Positions 9,221-18,384 of a stretch of DNA of 64,000 nt are shown one piece after another. The position numbers were made by a program, and so were the translations under genes. Origin of the DNA: Parasulfuritortus sp037439465. GTDB lineage: Bacteria > Pseudomonadota > Gammaproteobacteria > Burkholderiales > Thiobacillaceae. The stretch is from positions 3,889-67,888 of the forward strand of contig JBBIVX010000016.1 of assembly GCA_037439465.1 (NCBI GenBank). The letters are read 5' to 3'. Below the pieces are notes generated by a model. It worked only from the letters and a program-made list of their open reading frames with translations, had not been told where the DNA came from and did no database searches. Each line of letters begins with the position of its first letter. Position 1 is the first letter of the stretch.

Positions 9221-11131
9221 CTACGTGCCTACCCGCCGCTTGCCAGATGGCTTGCGGCGTTTCTCCTGGTACATCGCCTCGTCGGCGCAGCGCAGCAGCG
9301 TGTTGGCCTCCTCGGCATCGTCCGGGAACAGACAGACACCGACGGCGGCGGAGATCGGCAATTCTAGGCGTTGATGCCGGAAAGGCTCTCTCAGTGACGC
9401 CATGAGAGTGTGCAACACATGCTCGGCTTCATCGCGGTCATGGAGACTGTCGAGCACCAGCACGAACTCGTCGCCGCCATAGCGGGCGATGGTATCGCTG
9501 ACGCGCACCGCCAGCCGAAGGCGGTTGGCGATGTCCACCAACAGCTGGTCGCCGACGTCATGGCCATAGGTGTCGTTGATCGGCTTGAAGTCGTTGAGAT
9601 CGATCAGGGCGACGGCCACCTTGGTGCCGGCGCGGCGGGCACGTTTCAGGGCCTGTTCCAGGCGGTCGTCGAGCAGCATCCGGTTGGCGAGGCCGGTCAA
9701 GGCATCGTGATGAGCCTGCCGGCGTTCGCGCGCCACGCTTTCACGCAGACCTTCGTTGATGATGGCGAGATCCCGGGTGCGTTTTTCCACCATCGCTTCC
9801 AGTTGAGCTTCCTTAGTGTTCATGATCTGCAACACCTCCTCACGCTCACGCAACATCCTGGCCTCGGCGTCCTCTTTCTGCTGCCGCAGGCGGTTGATGC
9901 GTGCCGCCAGGGCAAAGGAGAGCAGGATCATGTCCAGCGCCGAGCCGATCAGCACCAGGTAGGATGTCAGCCAATTGGTGGGCAGCCACCCCATGTTGCG
10001 GCTGGCCAGCACGATCACCCCCGCCAGCAGGATAGCCCAGGCCAGCAGGTAGACCCTGGCGCCGGGGCTGCCGCGCTGCCAGCCACGCACACCGGCCAGC
10101 ACCCCCAGGCTGGAGAAGGCGATGCCGGCCAGGTTGGCGGCGATGGCCAGCCAGAGGTAGGGAACGAACGGCGACAGCAGCAGGATCAGGGCGAAGAGCA
10201 GGGCAGAGACACGGATCAGCCCGTCCAGCCAGGGGGTATAGCGGCGGGTTGCAAGAAAGCGGCGGGTGAACAGGGCCCCCATCAGGCCGCAGAAGGCGAA
10301 GCCGAGGGCATAGGCATAATGGCCCCAGGTGGTGAGACCCGGCCAGAGCCAGAGGTTGCCGAAACCGCTGAGGGCGAGCAGGCCGACCCCCATGCCCGTC
10401 ACCACACCCACATAAAGCAGATAAAGACGATCGCGGATGGCGGCCCAGAGGAGCAGGTTGTAGAGAATCATGGCCGAGAGCACGCCGAAATACAGCGCCA
10501 GCCAGGCATAGCTGACCCGGTCGTAATTGGCCAGTGCCGCGGGACGCCACAGTCGCAGGGGAATGGTCAGGTTGCCTTCCGATTCAACCCGCAACCAGAC
10601 ATGGTAATGACTGGATGGGGTAAAACGCAGTGGAAACACCAGATTGCGGTGCCGGAACGGCCGCTCGGCCATGGGCAGACGGTCGCCTGCCTGTTGCCGG
10701 GTGATACTGCCGCGAGCGTCGACAAGGTAGACCTCGACCCGGTCGAGCGTGGGATGAGCCACCTCCAGCAGCCAATCAACCGGCGTGTTCGCACGAGTCG
10801 TCAACTCGAAATGCAACCACACGGCGCCATGGTGATAACCGAAATTGATGTCCTCGCCGCGCGCTGCCGGCAGCGGCTGAAAACGATCAAGCCGCGCTGC
10901 CACGTCGCGCAAGCTGGCGTAGCCGGAGGGGTCCAGCCAATAGCCGACGGACGCATGCGGTCGAATCGAGTCGGTCTCGACCGCCAGGTCCGGCGGCGCC
11001 TGGGCACGGGCGAAGCTCACCAGTAACAAGATGGCCGTCAGCCCGGCAAACAGCCACCCCCACCCAGCCGGCGCCCCAGCCCCGTTCAGGGCAAACACCG
11101 GCTTGTCGCTCAGCCTGTCGAAGCGGCGCAT
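9221..11131 (-). CDS. diguanylate cyclase with 7TMR-DISM sensor
   Basis: 636 residues. An N-terminal signal or anchor helix leads into a periplasmic 7TMR-DISM extracellular domain (about 45-180). Seven transmembrane helices follow (about 190-400), then a coiled coil (about 405-455) and a GGDEF domain. The active site reads RYGGDEF, and an inhibitory I-site RVSD lies five residues ahead, so the enzyme should make c-di-GMP and be product-inhibited. The DISM extracellular domain is thought to bind carbohydrate-like ligands; the ligand here is unknown. Last gene of the minus-strand run hslR, kinase, FAD enzyme, DJ-1, cyclase (24 bp after the DJ-1 gene). Confidence 0.92.
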   Translation of the reverse strand: MRRFDRLSDKPVFALNGAGAPAGWGWLFAGLTAILLLVSFARAQAPPDLAVETDSIRPHASVGYWLDPSGYASLRDVAARLDRFQPLPAARGEDINFGYHHGAVWLHFELTTRANTPVDWLLEVAHPTLDRVEVYLVDARGSITRQQAGDRLPMAERPFRHRNLVFPLRFTPSSHYHVWLRVESEGNLTIPLRLWRPAALANYDRVSYAWLALYFGVLSAMILYNLLLWAAIRDRLYLLYVGVVTGMGVGLLALSGFGNLWLWPGLTTWGHYAYALGFAFCGLMGALFTRRFLATRRYTPWLDGLIRVSALLFALILLLSPFVPYLWLAIAANLAGIAFSSLGVLAGVRGWQRGSPGARVYLLAWAILLAGVIVLASRNMGWLPTNWLTSYLVLIGSALDMILLSFALAARINRLRQQKEDAEARMLREREEVLQIMNTKEAQLEAMVEKRTRDLAIINEGLRESVARERRQAHHDALTGLANRMLLDDRLEQALKRARRAGTKVAVALIDLNDFKPINDTYGHDVGDQLLVDIANRLRLAVRVSDTIARYGGDEFVLVLDSLHDRDEAEHVLHTLMASLREPFRHQRLELPISAAVGVCLFPDDAEEANTLLRCADEAMYQEKRRKPSGKRRVGT

Positions 11132-11155
11132 GCCGAATTCCCAGGTCCGGCCCGG

Positions 11156-11707
11156 TCAGGCACGAACCAGGCCCGCCTCGACCTGGTGGCGAGCCGCCGC
11201 CCCGAGCAGCAGCTCGATCAGAGCCAGGGCAAAATCCATGGCCGTGCCGGGTCCGCGCGAAGTGACCAGCTTACCGTCCACCACCACCGCCGTGGATTCA
11301 TAGCGGCAACCCGGTATCGCCAGCGTGTCGACGAACCCCGGATAGCTGGTGGCGCGCCGGCCATTGAGCAGACCGGCGGCGGCCAGGGCGATGGGCGCGG
11401 CGCAGATGGCGGCGGTGTACTTGCCGGCCGCTGCCATGGTCCGCAGCAGACGCAGGATACGGGCATCGTTTTTCAGGTTTTCCGCGCCCGGCATGCCGCC
11501 CGGCAGAACGATCATGTCGAACTCGCGCCCCAATACCTCATCCAGCAGCGCATCCGGCTGCACTCGCAGGCCACGCGCACCCTGGACGAGTCCCGGTTGC
11601 AGGCCGGCGGTGACGACCTCTACTCCAGCCCGGCGCAGCAGATCGACGACGGTGGTGGCTTCGATGTCCTCGAAACCGGCGGCCAAGGGAACCAGTACAC
11701 TTTTCAT
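11156..11707 (-). CDS. DJ-1/PfpI family protein (YajL/ThiJ-like)
   Basis: 183 residues from the ATG beginning MKSVLVPLAAGFEDIE. The Glu in GFEDIE and the nucleophile-elbow Cys in AICAAPIALAAAGLL are the conserved pair of the DJ-1 superfamily, placing it near YajL. Family roles include protection against oxidative and carbonyl stress; which activity applies here cannot be read from sequence. Starts 14 bp after the FAD enzyme stop, in the same transcription unit. Confidence 0.9.
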   Translation of the reverse strand: MKSVLVPLAAGFEDIEATTVVDLLRRAGVEVVTAGLQPGLVQGARGLRVQPDALLDEVLGREFDMIVLPGGMPGAENLKNDARILRLLRTMAAAGKYTAAICAAPIALAAAGLLNGRRATSYPGFVDTLAIPGCRYESTAVVVDGKLVTSRGPGTAMDFALALIELLLGAAARHQVEAGLVRA

Positions 11708-11721
11708 CTCCACTCCTTGCA

Positions 11722-12894
11722 TCAGTCAACGGCGATCGTACGCGCCGCGTGCACGGCAGCATCGCCTAGGGAAAGCCCATTGAGATAATTACCCGCCAGG
11801 CGCACTCGACCGCTGGCCAGCCTGGCTTCGAGCTCGGCGGCGAGGCGCACCGAGGCGGGCGTCAGGGCGGGCAGCCGGTTGATCTTTTCGGTTTCATGCA
11901 GGAAATCGGCGGGCGTCGCCCCCAGCACCGCGGCGATCTTGTGTTGTTTCGCGGCTGTCTCCAGCCTGCCCGGCTTGAAATGAAAGGTAAAGCCGCGCAG
12001 CGTGGGGTGCGGTAGGTAATCGCGGCTGACGGCGGAGTAATAGTCGTCGTCGCCACCGATCAGTCCGGCCACCGGCGGCAGCCGCAGCCTGTCGGCCGGC
12101 AGCACCACGGCATGCGACTCTATCGTCATCATCGGTGTCGCCGCCAGACGCGCCGCCAGCTCCGGCTGCAGCGCGCCCAGCAGCCGGGCCGCCACGTCTA
12201 AAGGGGTGGCGATGATCACTTGGCGGGCGCTCATCTCACCGCCGGCGAGCTGCAAATGGACGCCACCCGCCGCTGCCGCCAGCGCTTCCACCGGCGTCCG
12301 CATGCGGACCGGCACGTCGCTCGCCTGCAGCAGCGCTTCCAGCCAGCCCTGCAGTCCGCCCTGGTGGGTGAATTTGCGCGGCGCCGCCGGCACGCGCGTC
12401 TTGCGCTTGAACAGCCATTCCGCCGGATACGGCCCGGCGGGCTGGGAGAGCACGGCGGCAAAGGCGGGCGCCAACAGCCGCCGCCAGTTGCCAGGCCCCA
12501 ATAGTCGCTTGAACCAGGTCTCGACGTCCTCGCCGGTCTTATCCTTGGCGAGACCGAAAGGCAGGTGCAAGGCCGCCTCGAAAAAACCCAGGCGGGCGAA
12601 GGGCGATTGCAGCCCGCCGTTCGCCAGAAAATGGTAACCCACCTTGGCGCGCGCAATGAGGTTGGCGAAGGTGGGCTCCGGGTTCAAAGCCAGCAGGGCG
12701 CCATAGGAGTTGTAAGCGGTATGCGCGCCCAGCTCCAGCCAGAAGTCGTCACGCGGCCGCCAGGTATGCACGCAGCCGCCCAGGCGATCGCCGGCCTCCA
12801 AGAGGACAACCTTGCGGCCGGCGCGGGCCGCGCCGATGGCGGCGGTGATGCCGCTGGCACCGGCGCCGATGACGATGAGGTCAAAATCAGTCAT
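11722..12894 (-). CDS. FAD-dependent oxidoreductase, protoporphyrinogen-oxidase (HemY)-like
   Basis: 390 residues from the ATG opening MTDFDLIVIGAGASG. The Rossmann dinucleotide site is GAGASG, followed by LLEAGDRLGG; the C-terminus has VRLAGNYLNGLSLGDA, which resembles the FAD-contacting tail of HemY-type enzymes. It may oxidise protoporphyrinogen IX in heme synthesis, but the wider flavin amine oxidase family is diverse and the length is shorter than classical HemY (about 450). An in-frame upstream extension overlaps the kinase gene and lacks family similarity. Its start overlaps the kinase stop by 8 bp, so the two are translationally coupled. Confidence 0.8.
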   Translation of the reverse strand: MTDFDLIVIGAGASGITAAIGAARAGRKVVLLEAGDRLGGCVHTWRPRDDFWLELGAHTAYNSYGALLALNPEPTFANLIARAKVGYHFLANGGLQSPFARLGFFEAALHLPFGLAKDKTGEDVETWFKRLLGPGNWRRLLAPAFAAVLSQPAGPYPAEWLFKRKTRVPAAPRKFTHQGGLQGWLEALLQASDVPVRMRTPVEALAAAAGGVHLQLAGGEMSARQVIIATPLDVAARLLGALQPELAARLAATPMMTIESHAVVLPADRLRLPPVAGLIGGDDDYYSAVSRDYLPHPTLRGFTFHFKPGRLETAAKQHKIAAVLGATPADFLHETEKINRLPALTPASVRLAAELEARLASGRVRLAGNYLNGLSLGDAAVHAARTIAVD

Positions 12895-14317
12895 GGGTTG
12901 ACTCCAACGGCGGTTGCGCCGGAAAGATGAAATGAAAGGTGCTGCCCTGGCCCGGACGGCTCTCCGCCCAGACCCGCCCGCCCATTGATCGGGCCAGACG
13001 GCCGACCAGGGCCAGCCCCAGGCCAAGGCCACCGTACCGGCGCGAGGCCGTGCCATCGGCCTGGGTAAAGATATCGAAAATCAGCGCCAGCTTGTCCTCC
13101 GGGATGCCGTCGCCGCTATCGCGAACGCTGAAATGCAGGCCCATGGCGGTATCGGAGGCAGGCGCCAGGCGAGCCTCAATGCCCCCGGCAGAAGTGAATT
13201 TGACGGCATTTTCCAGTAATTGCTCGAATACCTGGCGCAACCGGGCCGCATCGCCGGCGATCAATGGCGGCAGACCCTCCTCCAACTCCAACTGGAAGTT
13301 GACCCCCTTCGCTGCCGCCTTTTCCCGGCTCGACGCCGCCGCCAGGTTGAGCAGTTCACCCAGCACAATGGGCTCGCTGACAGGGCACTGGCTGCCGCTA
13401 TCCAGGCTGGCATAGTCGAGTATCTGGGTCAGCATCTTTAGCATGGCATGGGCCGAATCCAGCGACGTCTCCAGATATTCACGCTGCTCGCCGTCAAGGG
13501 GCGTATCCAGGGCAAGCTCGGTCATGCCGATGATGGCATTCATGGGCGTGCGGATCTCGTGGCTGGCATTGGCCAGGAATTCGCTCTTCGCCCGGCTGGC
13601 CGCCTCGGCGGCATCCCAGGCACGCACCAGTTCGACCTCCACCCGCTGCCGCTCTGCCATCTCCTGCTCAAGACGGCGGTTGATCTCACGACTCGCTTCC
13701 AGGGCCGCTTCCTTGGCCAGGCGCACACGCAGGTTCTGGGTAATGGTGGCATGCATGAACATGGCGCTGCGGCCCAGGGTGATGAGTAGCAGGATGACGG
13801 CCACGGCCAGCAGGTAGCGGGTCTCTCCGCCTTGCCAGGCCAAAAGTCCCAGCAAGGGCAGCAGCGCCAGGCAGACATAGACGAGGTAAACCTTGAGGCT
13901 GGACGACATCACCGGCAACGCGCCCGCCGTCACACCGGTCAAGACCAGCAGAATGAACACCTGATGCTCGAAATCCACCTGAGGGAAATAGGCCAGGGAC
14001 AGGGCGCTCCACCCCAGGCCGGCCAGCAGGCTCCAGCCGAAGGCCCGCCGCAGCCACAACGTCGGCCGCCCGGCCCGGTCGCTATCGGCATTGAAGCGCC
14101 TGAACTGCAGCAGTCTCAGCCCGGCGACTAAAACCATGGCCGCGGCCCACGGCCAGATGGTCGCGCGCACTGGCGTGTCGCGCAGGGAAATGACCAGTAG
14201 CAGCACGAGCAGCAGCACCATGGCCTGACCCAGCGGCATGTTGCGGTAAAGCAGCGCCACCTGGCCGGCCAGGACGCGCGGCGCGGTGTCCTTCTCGTTG
14301 AGTAGATCGATCGACAT
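12887..14317 (-). CDS. membrane sensor histidine kinase
   Basis: 476 residues from the ATG opening MSIDLLNEKD. The N-terminal half has about six hydrophobic helices and no recognised ligand-binding domain. A coiled coil follows at roughly 205-240, then a HisKA domain with the phosphoacceptor in ASHEIRTPMNAIIG, and an HATPase_c domain with the N-box QLLENAVKFTS and glycine boxes DSGDGIP and GGLGLGLALV. No receiver domain and no response regulator gene is adjacent, so it is an orphan kinase. Sits 35 bp after hslR in a minus-strand operon. Confidence 0.88.
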   Translation of the reverse strand: MSIDLLNEKDTAPRVLAGQVALLYRNMPLGQAMVLLLVLLLVISLRDTPVRATIWPWAAAMVLVAGLRLLQFRRFNADSDRAGRPTLWLRRAFGWSLLAGLGWSALSLAYFPQVDFEHQVFILLVLTGVTAGALPVMSSSLKVYLVYVCLALLPLLGLLAWQGGETRYLLAVAVILLLITLGRSAMFMHATITQNLRVRLAKEAALEASREINRRLEQEMAERQRVEVELVRAWDAAEAASRAKSEFLANASHEIRTPMNAIIGMTELALDTPLDGEQREYLETSLDSAHAMLKMLTQILDYASLDSGSQCPVSEPIVLGELLNLAAASSREKAAAKGVNFQLELEEGLPPLIAGDAARLRQVFEQLLENAVKFTSAGGIEARLAPASDTAMGLHFSVRDSGDGIPEDKLALIFDIFTQADGTASRRYGGLGLGLALVGRLARSMGGRVWAESRPGQGSTFHFIFPAQPPLESTHD

Positions 14318-14352
14318 GCCGTTATTGTCGGAGGCGGACCCATTCGCCGCAA

Positions 14353-14724
14353 TCACCCCGACTCGGTAAAGCGATGGATCAGCCGCCGGTCGCGCTTGGT
14401 CGGACGGCCCTGCAGCGCCGTCGCCAGCTCGGTGCCAAGCTGTCTTTGCCGCCAACGTTCCTCACGGCGGCGGCGGCTCTCCTCGCTCTCCGCATAGAGC
14501 TGCCGCGCCGTCGCCACCGGGCCGCGCCGATCGGAGAGGGCCAGCACCGTGACCTCCCATGCCAGCCCGCCCTCCTGGATGCTGAGCCTGTCACCGGGCC
14601 GCAGTTCGCGGGCCGGCTTGGGCCGCTCGTCATTCAAGCGGACGTGGCCGCCAGTCACCGCCGTCCTGGCGAGCACGCGGCTCTTGAAAAAACGCGCGGC
14701 CCAAAGCCATTTGTCGAGTCGCAT
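14353..14724 (-). CDS. hslR: ribosome-associated heat-shock protein Hsp15 (S4 domain)
   Basis: 123 residues, a little shorter than E. coli Hsp15 (133). Starts at MRLDKWLWAARFFKSR, the beginning of the S4 RNA-binding domain (about 1-60), followed by a basic C-terminal tail. Hsp15 binds 50S subunits carrying stalled nascent chains and moves the stuck peptidyl-tRNA. First gene of the minus-strand run; divergent from a lipoprotein gene across an 86-bp gap. Confidence 0.92.
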   Translation of the reverse strand: MRLDKWLWAARFFKSRVLARTAVTGGHVRLNDERPKPARELRPGDRLSIQEGGLAWEVTVLALSDRRGPVATARQLYAESEESRRRREERWRQRQLGTELATALQGRPTKRDRRLIHRFTESG

Positions 14725-14810
14725 AATCACCCTGCCCTAAGCCCGGTCTTTCGGAAACGTTTCGCGGCGGCTATTGTCCGAGAAACAGCCACCACCGCGA
14801 ACAATCATTC

Positions 14811-15359
14811 ATGAAACATCTCATTGCCATTCTCCTCCCCGCACTCCTGGCCGCTGGCTGTCAAAGCGCGCCGCCCCTCGACCCGGACGCGCCGCATTCC
14901 GCCTATCCCGACGACATGGTCCTGGTCCAGCTCAAAGCGCTGACCATTCCACCGGAAGCGGCCACGGTCAGACTGCAATTCGGCCGTATCGTGGCCCGCA
15001 ACGGCGTGGAGGAAACGGAACCTTATTGTATTTTCGAGCTCGACAGCGTGCGCGCTGGCCCCCAAACCGTCCACCCCGACCGCTACCGGGTGACCGCCAT
15101 GCAACGCCGCGTCCAGACCTTTTCCGGCCTGCCATGGCCCGATTACCCACTGCGGGTAAGATTCGGCAATGACGACGGTCCCAGCCATGTTTATTTCATC
15201 ACCGCGTTCCGCCTGCGCTCCGCCGCGCAGCCGCAGGTGCGTGCCCTGACCTGTCAGAGCAACCAGATGGCACCGGGCATCGCCATCATGCGCCACCTCA
15301 CGCTGGCGGAAATCCGCGCTGCCCTCGGCGACTATTTCCGGCTGGAGCGGCCGCGCTGA
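14811..15359 (+). CDS. uncharacterised lipoprotein
   Basis: 182 residues. A short signal peptide ends in a lipobox LAAGC, giving Cys18 (about) as the lipidated residue. The mature part has no recognised domain; it reads as a compact, mostly beta protein with one pair of Cys residues (PYCIFEL and ALTCQSN) that could form a disulfide in the periplasm. Position between divergent hslR and convergent beta-CASP hydrolase gives no functional hint. Confidence 0.75.
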   Translation: MKHLIAILLPALLAAGCQSAPPLDPDAPHSAYPDDMVLVQLKALTIPPEAATVRLQFGRIVARNGVEETEPYCIFELDSVRAGPQTVHPDRYRVTAMQRRVQTFSGLPWPDYPLRVRFGNDDGPSHVYFITAFRLRSAAQPQVRALTCQSNQMAPGIAIMRHLTLAEIRAALGDYFRLERPR

Positions 15360-15366
15360 ACCCCAC

Positions 15367-16776
15367 TCATAGGCTGTAGCTGGCACCGTTTTCGGGAGTT
15401 TCCACCGTCCAGCCGAAGCGCTCACGGACCAGTTGACTGAAACCGGCGGCGGTTTCCGCCTCGCCATGGATGACGAAGGTTTGACGTGGTGGTGCGCGAA
15501 ATCCCGCCAGCCAGCCGAGCAAGGCGTCGCGGTCGGCATGGGCGGAGAGCCCGCCCAAGGTGTAGATGTCCGCCCGCACCGGTATTTCCTCCTGAAAGAT
15601 ACGCACCCGCGTCGCCTTGTCCACCAGCCGGCGACCCAAGGTTCCCTGCGCCTGGAAACCGGCGATGATCACCGTGCATTCCTTGCGCGGCAGGTTGTAC
15701 TTGAGGTGATGCTTGATGCGGCCGGCGTCACACATGCCGGAGGCGGAGATGATGATCGCGCCCTGGCGGATGGTATTGAGGGCCATCGAATCCTCGGCAT
15801 CCTCGGTGAAACGGACATAGGGGCGCTGCTTGCCATTGTGCTGCTGCCACTGCATCAGTTGACGGCTGTCCTCATCGAGCAGATGGCTGTGCTTCATGGT
15901 AATCGCCGTGGCCGCCGTCGCCATCGGCGAATCGACAAAGATGGCAGGGCTGGCCGGGATGCGCCCCTGGCGGATGAGGTCCTCCAGCAGATAGATGATT
16001 TCCTGGGTGCGCCCGACCGCGAAGGCGGGGATGATGACGTTGCCCTTCTTGCGATTAAGCGTGTCGTTGACGGCAAAGGCCAGTTCGTCCACGGTTTCAC
16101 TGAGGGTCTTGTGCAGGCGATTGCCATAGGTCGACTCCACCAGGAGCGCGTCGGCCTCGGCGATGAGGGTCGGGTCGTTCATCAAGGGCCGTCCGGGCAT
16201 GCCGAGGTCGCCGGAAAAGACCAGCTTGGTGGTCTTGCCCTTTTCCTCCACCCACACCTCGACGCTGCTGGAACCGAGTATGTGGCCGGCATCGCGGAAG
16301 CAGACCCGCACCCGGTCGTGTGGGTGCACAGGTTGGTCGTAATTGACGCCGCGCAGCCGCTTCAGGGCCGCCCGCGCCTGCTCCACCGTGTACAGCGGCG
16401 CCACCTCGCCCTTGAGCGCGCCACGTTTTTTGCGCGTCGCATAGTTGCGCCACTCCGCCTCCTTCTCGGCGATATGGGCGGCATCGGGCAGGAGCACGCC
16501 CAGCAGGTCGGCGGTGGCGGGGGTGCAATAAACCGGGCCGCGAAAGCCCAGGTTGATGAGGCGCGGCAACAGCCCGGAATGGTCGATGTGGGCATGCGTG
16601 AGCAGGACGAAATCAACCCCCTCCGGATCGAAACCGGGAAAGCGGCGGTTTTTCGCCTCCGCCTCGCGACCGCCCTGATACATGCCGCAATCGACGATGA
16701 AACGCCGCCTCTGTGTCTCCACCAGATAACAGGAGCCGGTGACTTCGCGCGCGGCACCGAGAAAGGTAAGCTGCAT
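15367..16776 (-). CDS. MBL-fold/beta-CASP hydrolase (RNA-processing exonuclease type)
   Basis: 469 residues from the ATG opening MQLTFLGAAREVTGS. The metallo-beta-lactamase motif is LTHAHIDHSG (HxHxDH), and further metal ligands occur in FRDAGHILGS. A beta-CASP insert and the late SASGMCDAGRIKHHL signature place it with bacterial beta-CASP proteins related to CPSF-73 and RNase J, so RNA 5' or 3' processing is likely. Substrate not determined. The longer frame upstream runs into the divergent glycosylase gene and is not used. Confidence 0.9.
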   Translation of the reverse strand: MQLTFLGAAREVTGSCYLVETQRRRFIVDCGMYQGGREAEAKNRRFPGFDPEGVDFVLLTHAHIDHSGLLPRLINLGFRGPVYCTPATADLLGVLLPDAAHIAEKEAEWRNYATRKKRGALKGEVAPLYTVEQARAALKRLRGVNYDQPVHPHDRVRVCFRDAGHILGSSSVEVWVEEKGKTTKLVFSGDLGMPGRPLMNDPTLIAEADALLVESTYGNRLHKTLSETVDELAFAVNDTLNRKKGNVIIPAFAVGRTQEIIYLLEDLIRQGRIPASPAIFVDSPMATAATAITMKHSHLLDEDSRQLMQWQQHNGKQRPYVRFTEDAEDSMALNTIRQGAIIISASGMCDAGRIKHHLKYNLPRKECTVIIAGFQAQGTLGRRLVDKATRVRIFQEEIPVRADIYTLGGLSAHADRDALLGWLAGFRAPPRQTFVIHGEAETAAGFSQLVRERFGWTVETPENGASYSL

Positions 16777-16811
16777 GTCCGCATCATAGACCACATCGCC
16801 ACTGAACCCAC

Positions 16812-17468
16812 ATGTCCAGGGACTGGCTCGCCCCTTACCGCCGCCTTCTTGCCGCCTACGGTCCCCAACACTGGTGGCCGGGCGAGACCCCATTCGAGGT
16901 GATGGCAGGCGCAATATTGACCCAGAACACCGCCTGGACCAATGTGGAACGGGCTATCGCCAACCTCAAGCGAGTGAACGCCATCGATTGCAACGCCATC
17001 CTGGCACTGAGCGCCCCGGCACTGGCCGAACTGATTCGTCCGGCGGGCTATTTCAACGTCAAGGAAAAACGTCTGCGCAGGCTATGCGGTTTTCTCGCGC
17101 GGCGCGGCGTCGCGGAATCGCCGGCGCGGCTGGCCCGCCAGGGTACGCTGGCGCAACTGCGGACCGATCTGCTGGCCGTGCATGGCGTCGGCGAGGAAAC
17201 CGCCGACACCATCCTGCTCTATGCCCTCGGCCTGCCCAGCTTCGTGGTCGACGCCTACACCCGCCGAGCCTTCGGCCGGCTTGGTCTGTTGCGCGGCGAC
17301 GAAAACTACGCGGCCATCCAGCGGCTTTTCGAGGGCCACCTGCCGCGCGACGTGACGCTTTACAACGAATATCACGCCCTTATCGTACGCCTCGGCAAAC
17401 TCCACTGCCGGCCGCGACCGCGCTGCGCTGCATGCCCCGTGCGCCGCCTCTGCCTGAGCGCCGGCTGA
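16812..17468 (+). CDS. HhH-GPD DNA glycosylase, EndoIII-like (COG2231 type) with 4Fe-4S cluster
   Basis: 218 residues. Two features match the EndoIII superfamily: the helix-hairpin-helix VHGVGEETADTI with catalytic Asp in VVDAYTRRAF, and the C-terminal 4Fe-4S motif spread over CRPRPRCAACPVRRLC. In endonuclease III the hairpin carries a catalytic lysine (VGRKTA); here that position is Glu (VGEETA). The protein should therefore be a glycosylase without lyase activity, like MagIII-type 3-methyladenine glycosylases, rather than a true Nth. Divergent from the beta-CASP gene with a 35-bp gap. Confidence 0.85.
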   Translation: MSRDWLAPYRRLLAAYGPQHWWPGETPFEVMAGAILTQNTAWTNVERAIANLKRVNAIDCNAILALSAPALAELIRPAGYFNVKEKRLRRLCGFLARRGVAESPARLARQGTLAQLRTDLLAVHGVGEETADTILLYALGLPSFVVDAYTRRAFGRLGLLRGDENYAAIQRLFEGHLPRDVTLYNEYHALIVRLGKLHCRPRPRCAACPVRRLCLSAG

Positions 17469-17552
17469 GACCGTGCCACCTTCAGCAAGAACGGGCGAGG
17501 CTGGTATCATCGGCGCGACTATCCGTCCATTTGCAACCAGCAGGACAAGTAC

Positions 17553-18350
17553 ATGCGCAAATTCATGTTCATATTCGCTGCCTTATTGCTGGGCAGCCCG
17601 GCCGCCATGGCCAGAGTGGTGGGCCAGGAGGTGGCCTACAACGATCAGGGCATCACCATGAAGGGCTATCTGGCTTACGACAAGGCCATAAAAGGCAAAC
17701 GCCCCGGCGTGTTGGTGGTGCATGAATGGTGGGGCCACAACGAATACGCCCGCCAGCGCGCCCGCATGCTGGCCGGCATGGGCTACACGGCCCTGGCCGT
17801 GGATATGTATGGCGATGGCAAACAGGCCGACCACCCGGACGATGCCGGCCGTTTCGCCAGGGAAGTCAGCAAGAACATGCCGCTGGCGCGCTCCCGCTTC
17901 GAAGCCGCCATGAGCCTGCTCAAGCGGCACAAAACGGTACAGGCGGATGCGCTCGCCGCCATCGGCTATTGCTTCGGCGGCGGCCTGGTGCTGAACCTCG
18001 CCCGCCAGGGGGTCGACCTCAAGGGCGTCGCCAGTTTTCACGGCACCCTCGCCACCGACACTCCGGCTGAGCGCGGCAAGGTCAAGGCAAGAGTGGCGGT
18101 TTTTACCGGCGCCGATGACGTCATGGTGCCCAAGGCCCAGGTGGAGACCTTCGCCAGGGAAATGGAGGCCGCGGCGGTGTCCTATCGTTTGACCAGTTAC
18201 CCCGGCGTCAAGCACAGCTTCACCAATCCGGCGGCCGACGAGTACGCCAGCAAATTCAAGCTGCCGCTTGCCTACAACGCCGAGGCGGACCGCGACTCCT
18301 GGAACCGGCTGGGTGAATTCCTCGGCGAGCTGTTCGGCACGCGGCACTAA
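17553..18350 (+). CDS. exported dienelactone hydrolase family protein
   Basis: 265 residues. A Sec signal peptide (about 1-20, cut after AMA) precedes an alpha/beta-hydrolase of the dienelactone hydrolase family. The triad can be read as Cys in IGYCFGGG, Asp in GADDVMVP and His in GVKHSFTN. Carboxymethylenebutenolidase acts in chlorocatechol degradation, but exported versions are common in bacteria without that pathway, and no aromatic-degradation gene is nearby, so the substrate is open. Followed 34 bp later by the ACT-domain gene. Confidence 0.88.
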   Translation: MRKFMFIFAALLLGSPAAMARVVGQEVAYNDQGITMKGYLAYDKAIKGKRPGVLVVHEWWGHNEYARQRARMLAGMGYTALAVDMYGDGKQADHPDDAGRFAREVSKNMPLARSRFEAAMSLLKRHKTVQADALAAIGYCFGGGLVLNLARQGVDLKGVASFHGTLATDTPAERGKVKARVAVFTGADDVMVPKAQVETFAREMEAAAVSYRLTSYPGVKHSFTNPAADEYASKFKLPLAYNAEADRDSWNRLGEFLGELFGTRH

Positions 18351-18384
18351 TATCAACCCAGGATAGTTTGATCGGACGGCCACC

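Noticed and set aside
9410..11026. 538-codon open frame opposite the 7TM diguanylate cyclase
   Set aside because: Gln/Gly/His-rich shadow with no domain; the minus-strand gene has all expected motifs.
15433..16902. 489-codon open frame opposite the beta-CASP hydrolase
   Set aside because: No recognisable protein; antisense of a motif-complete gene.
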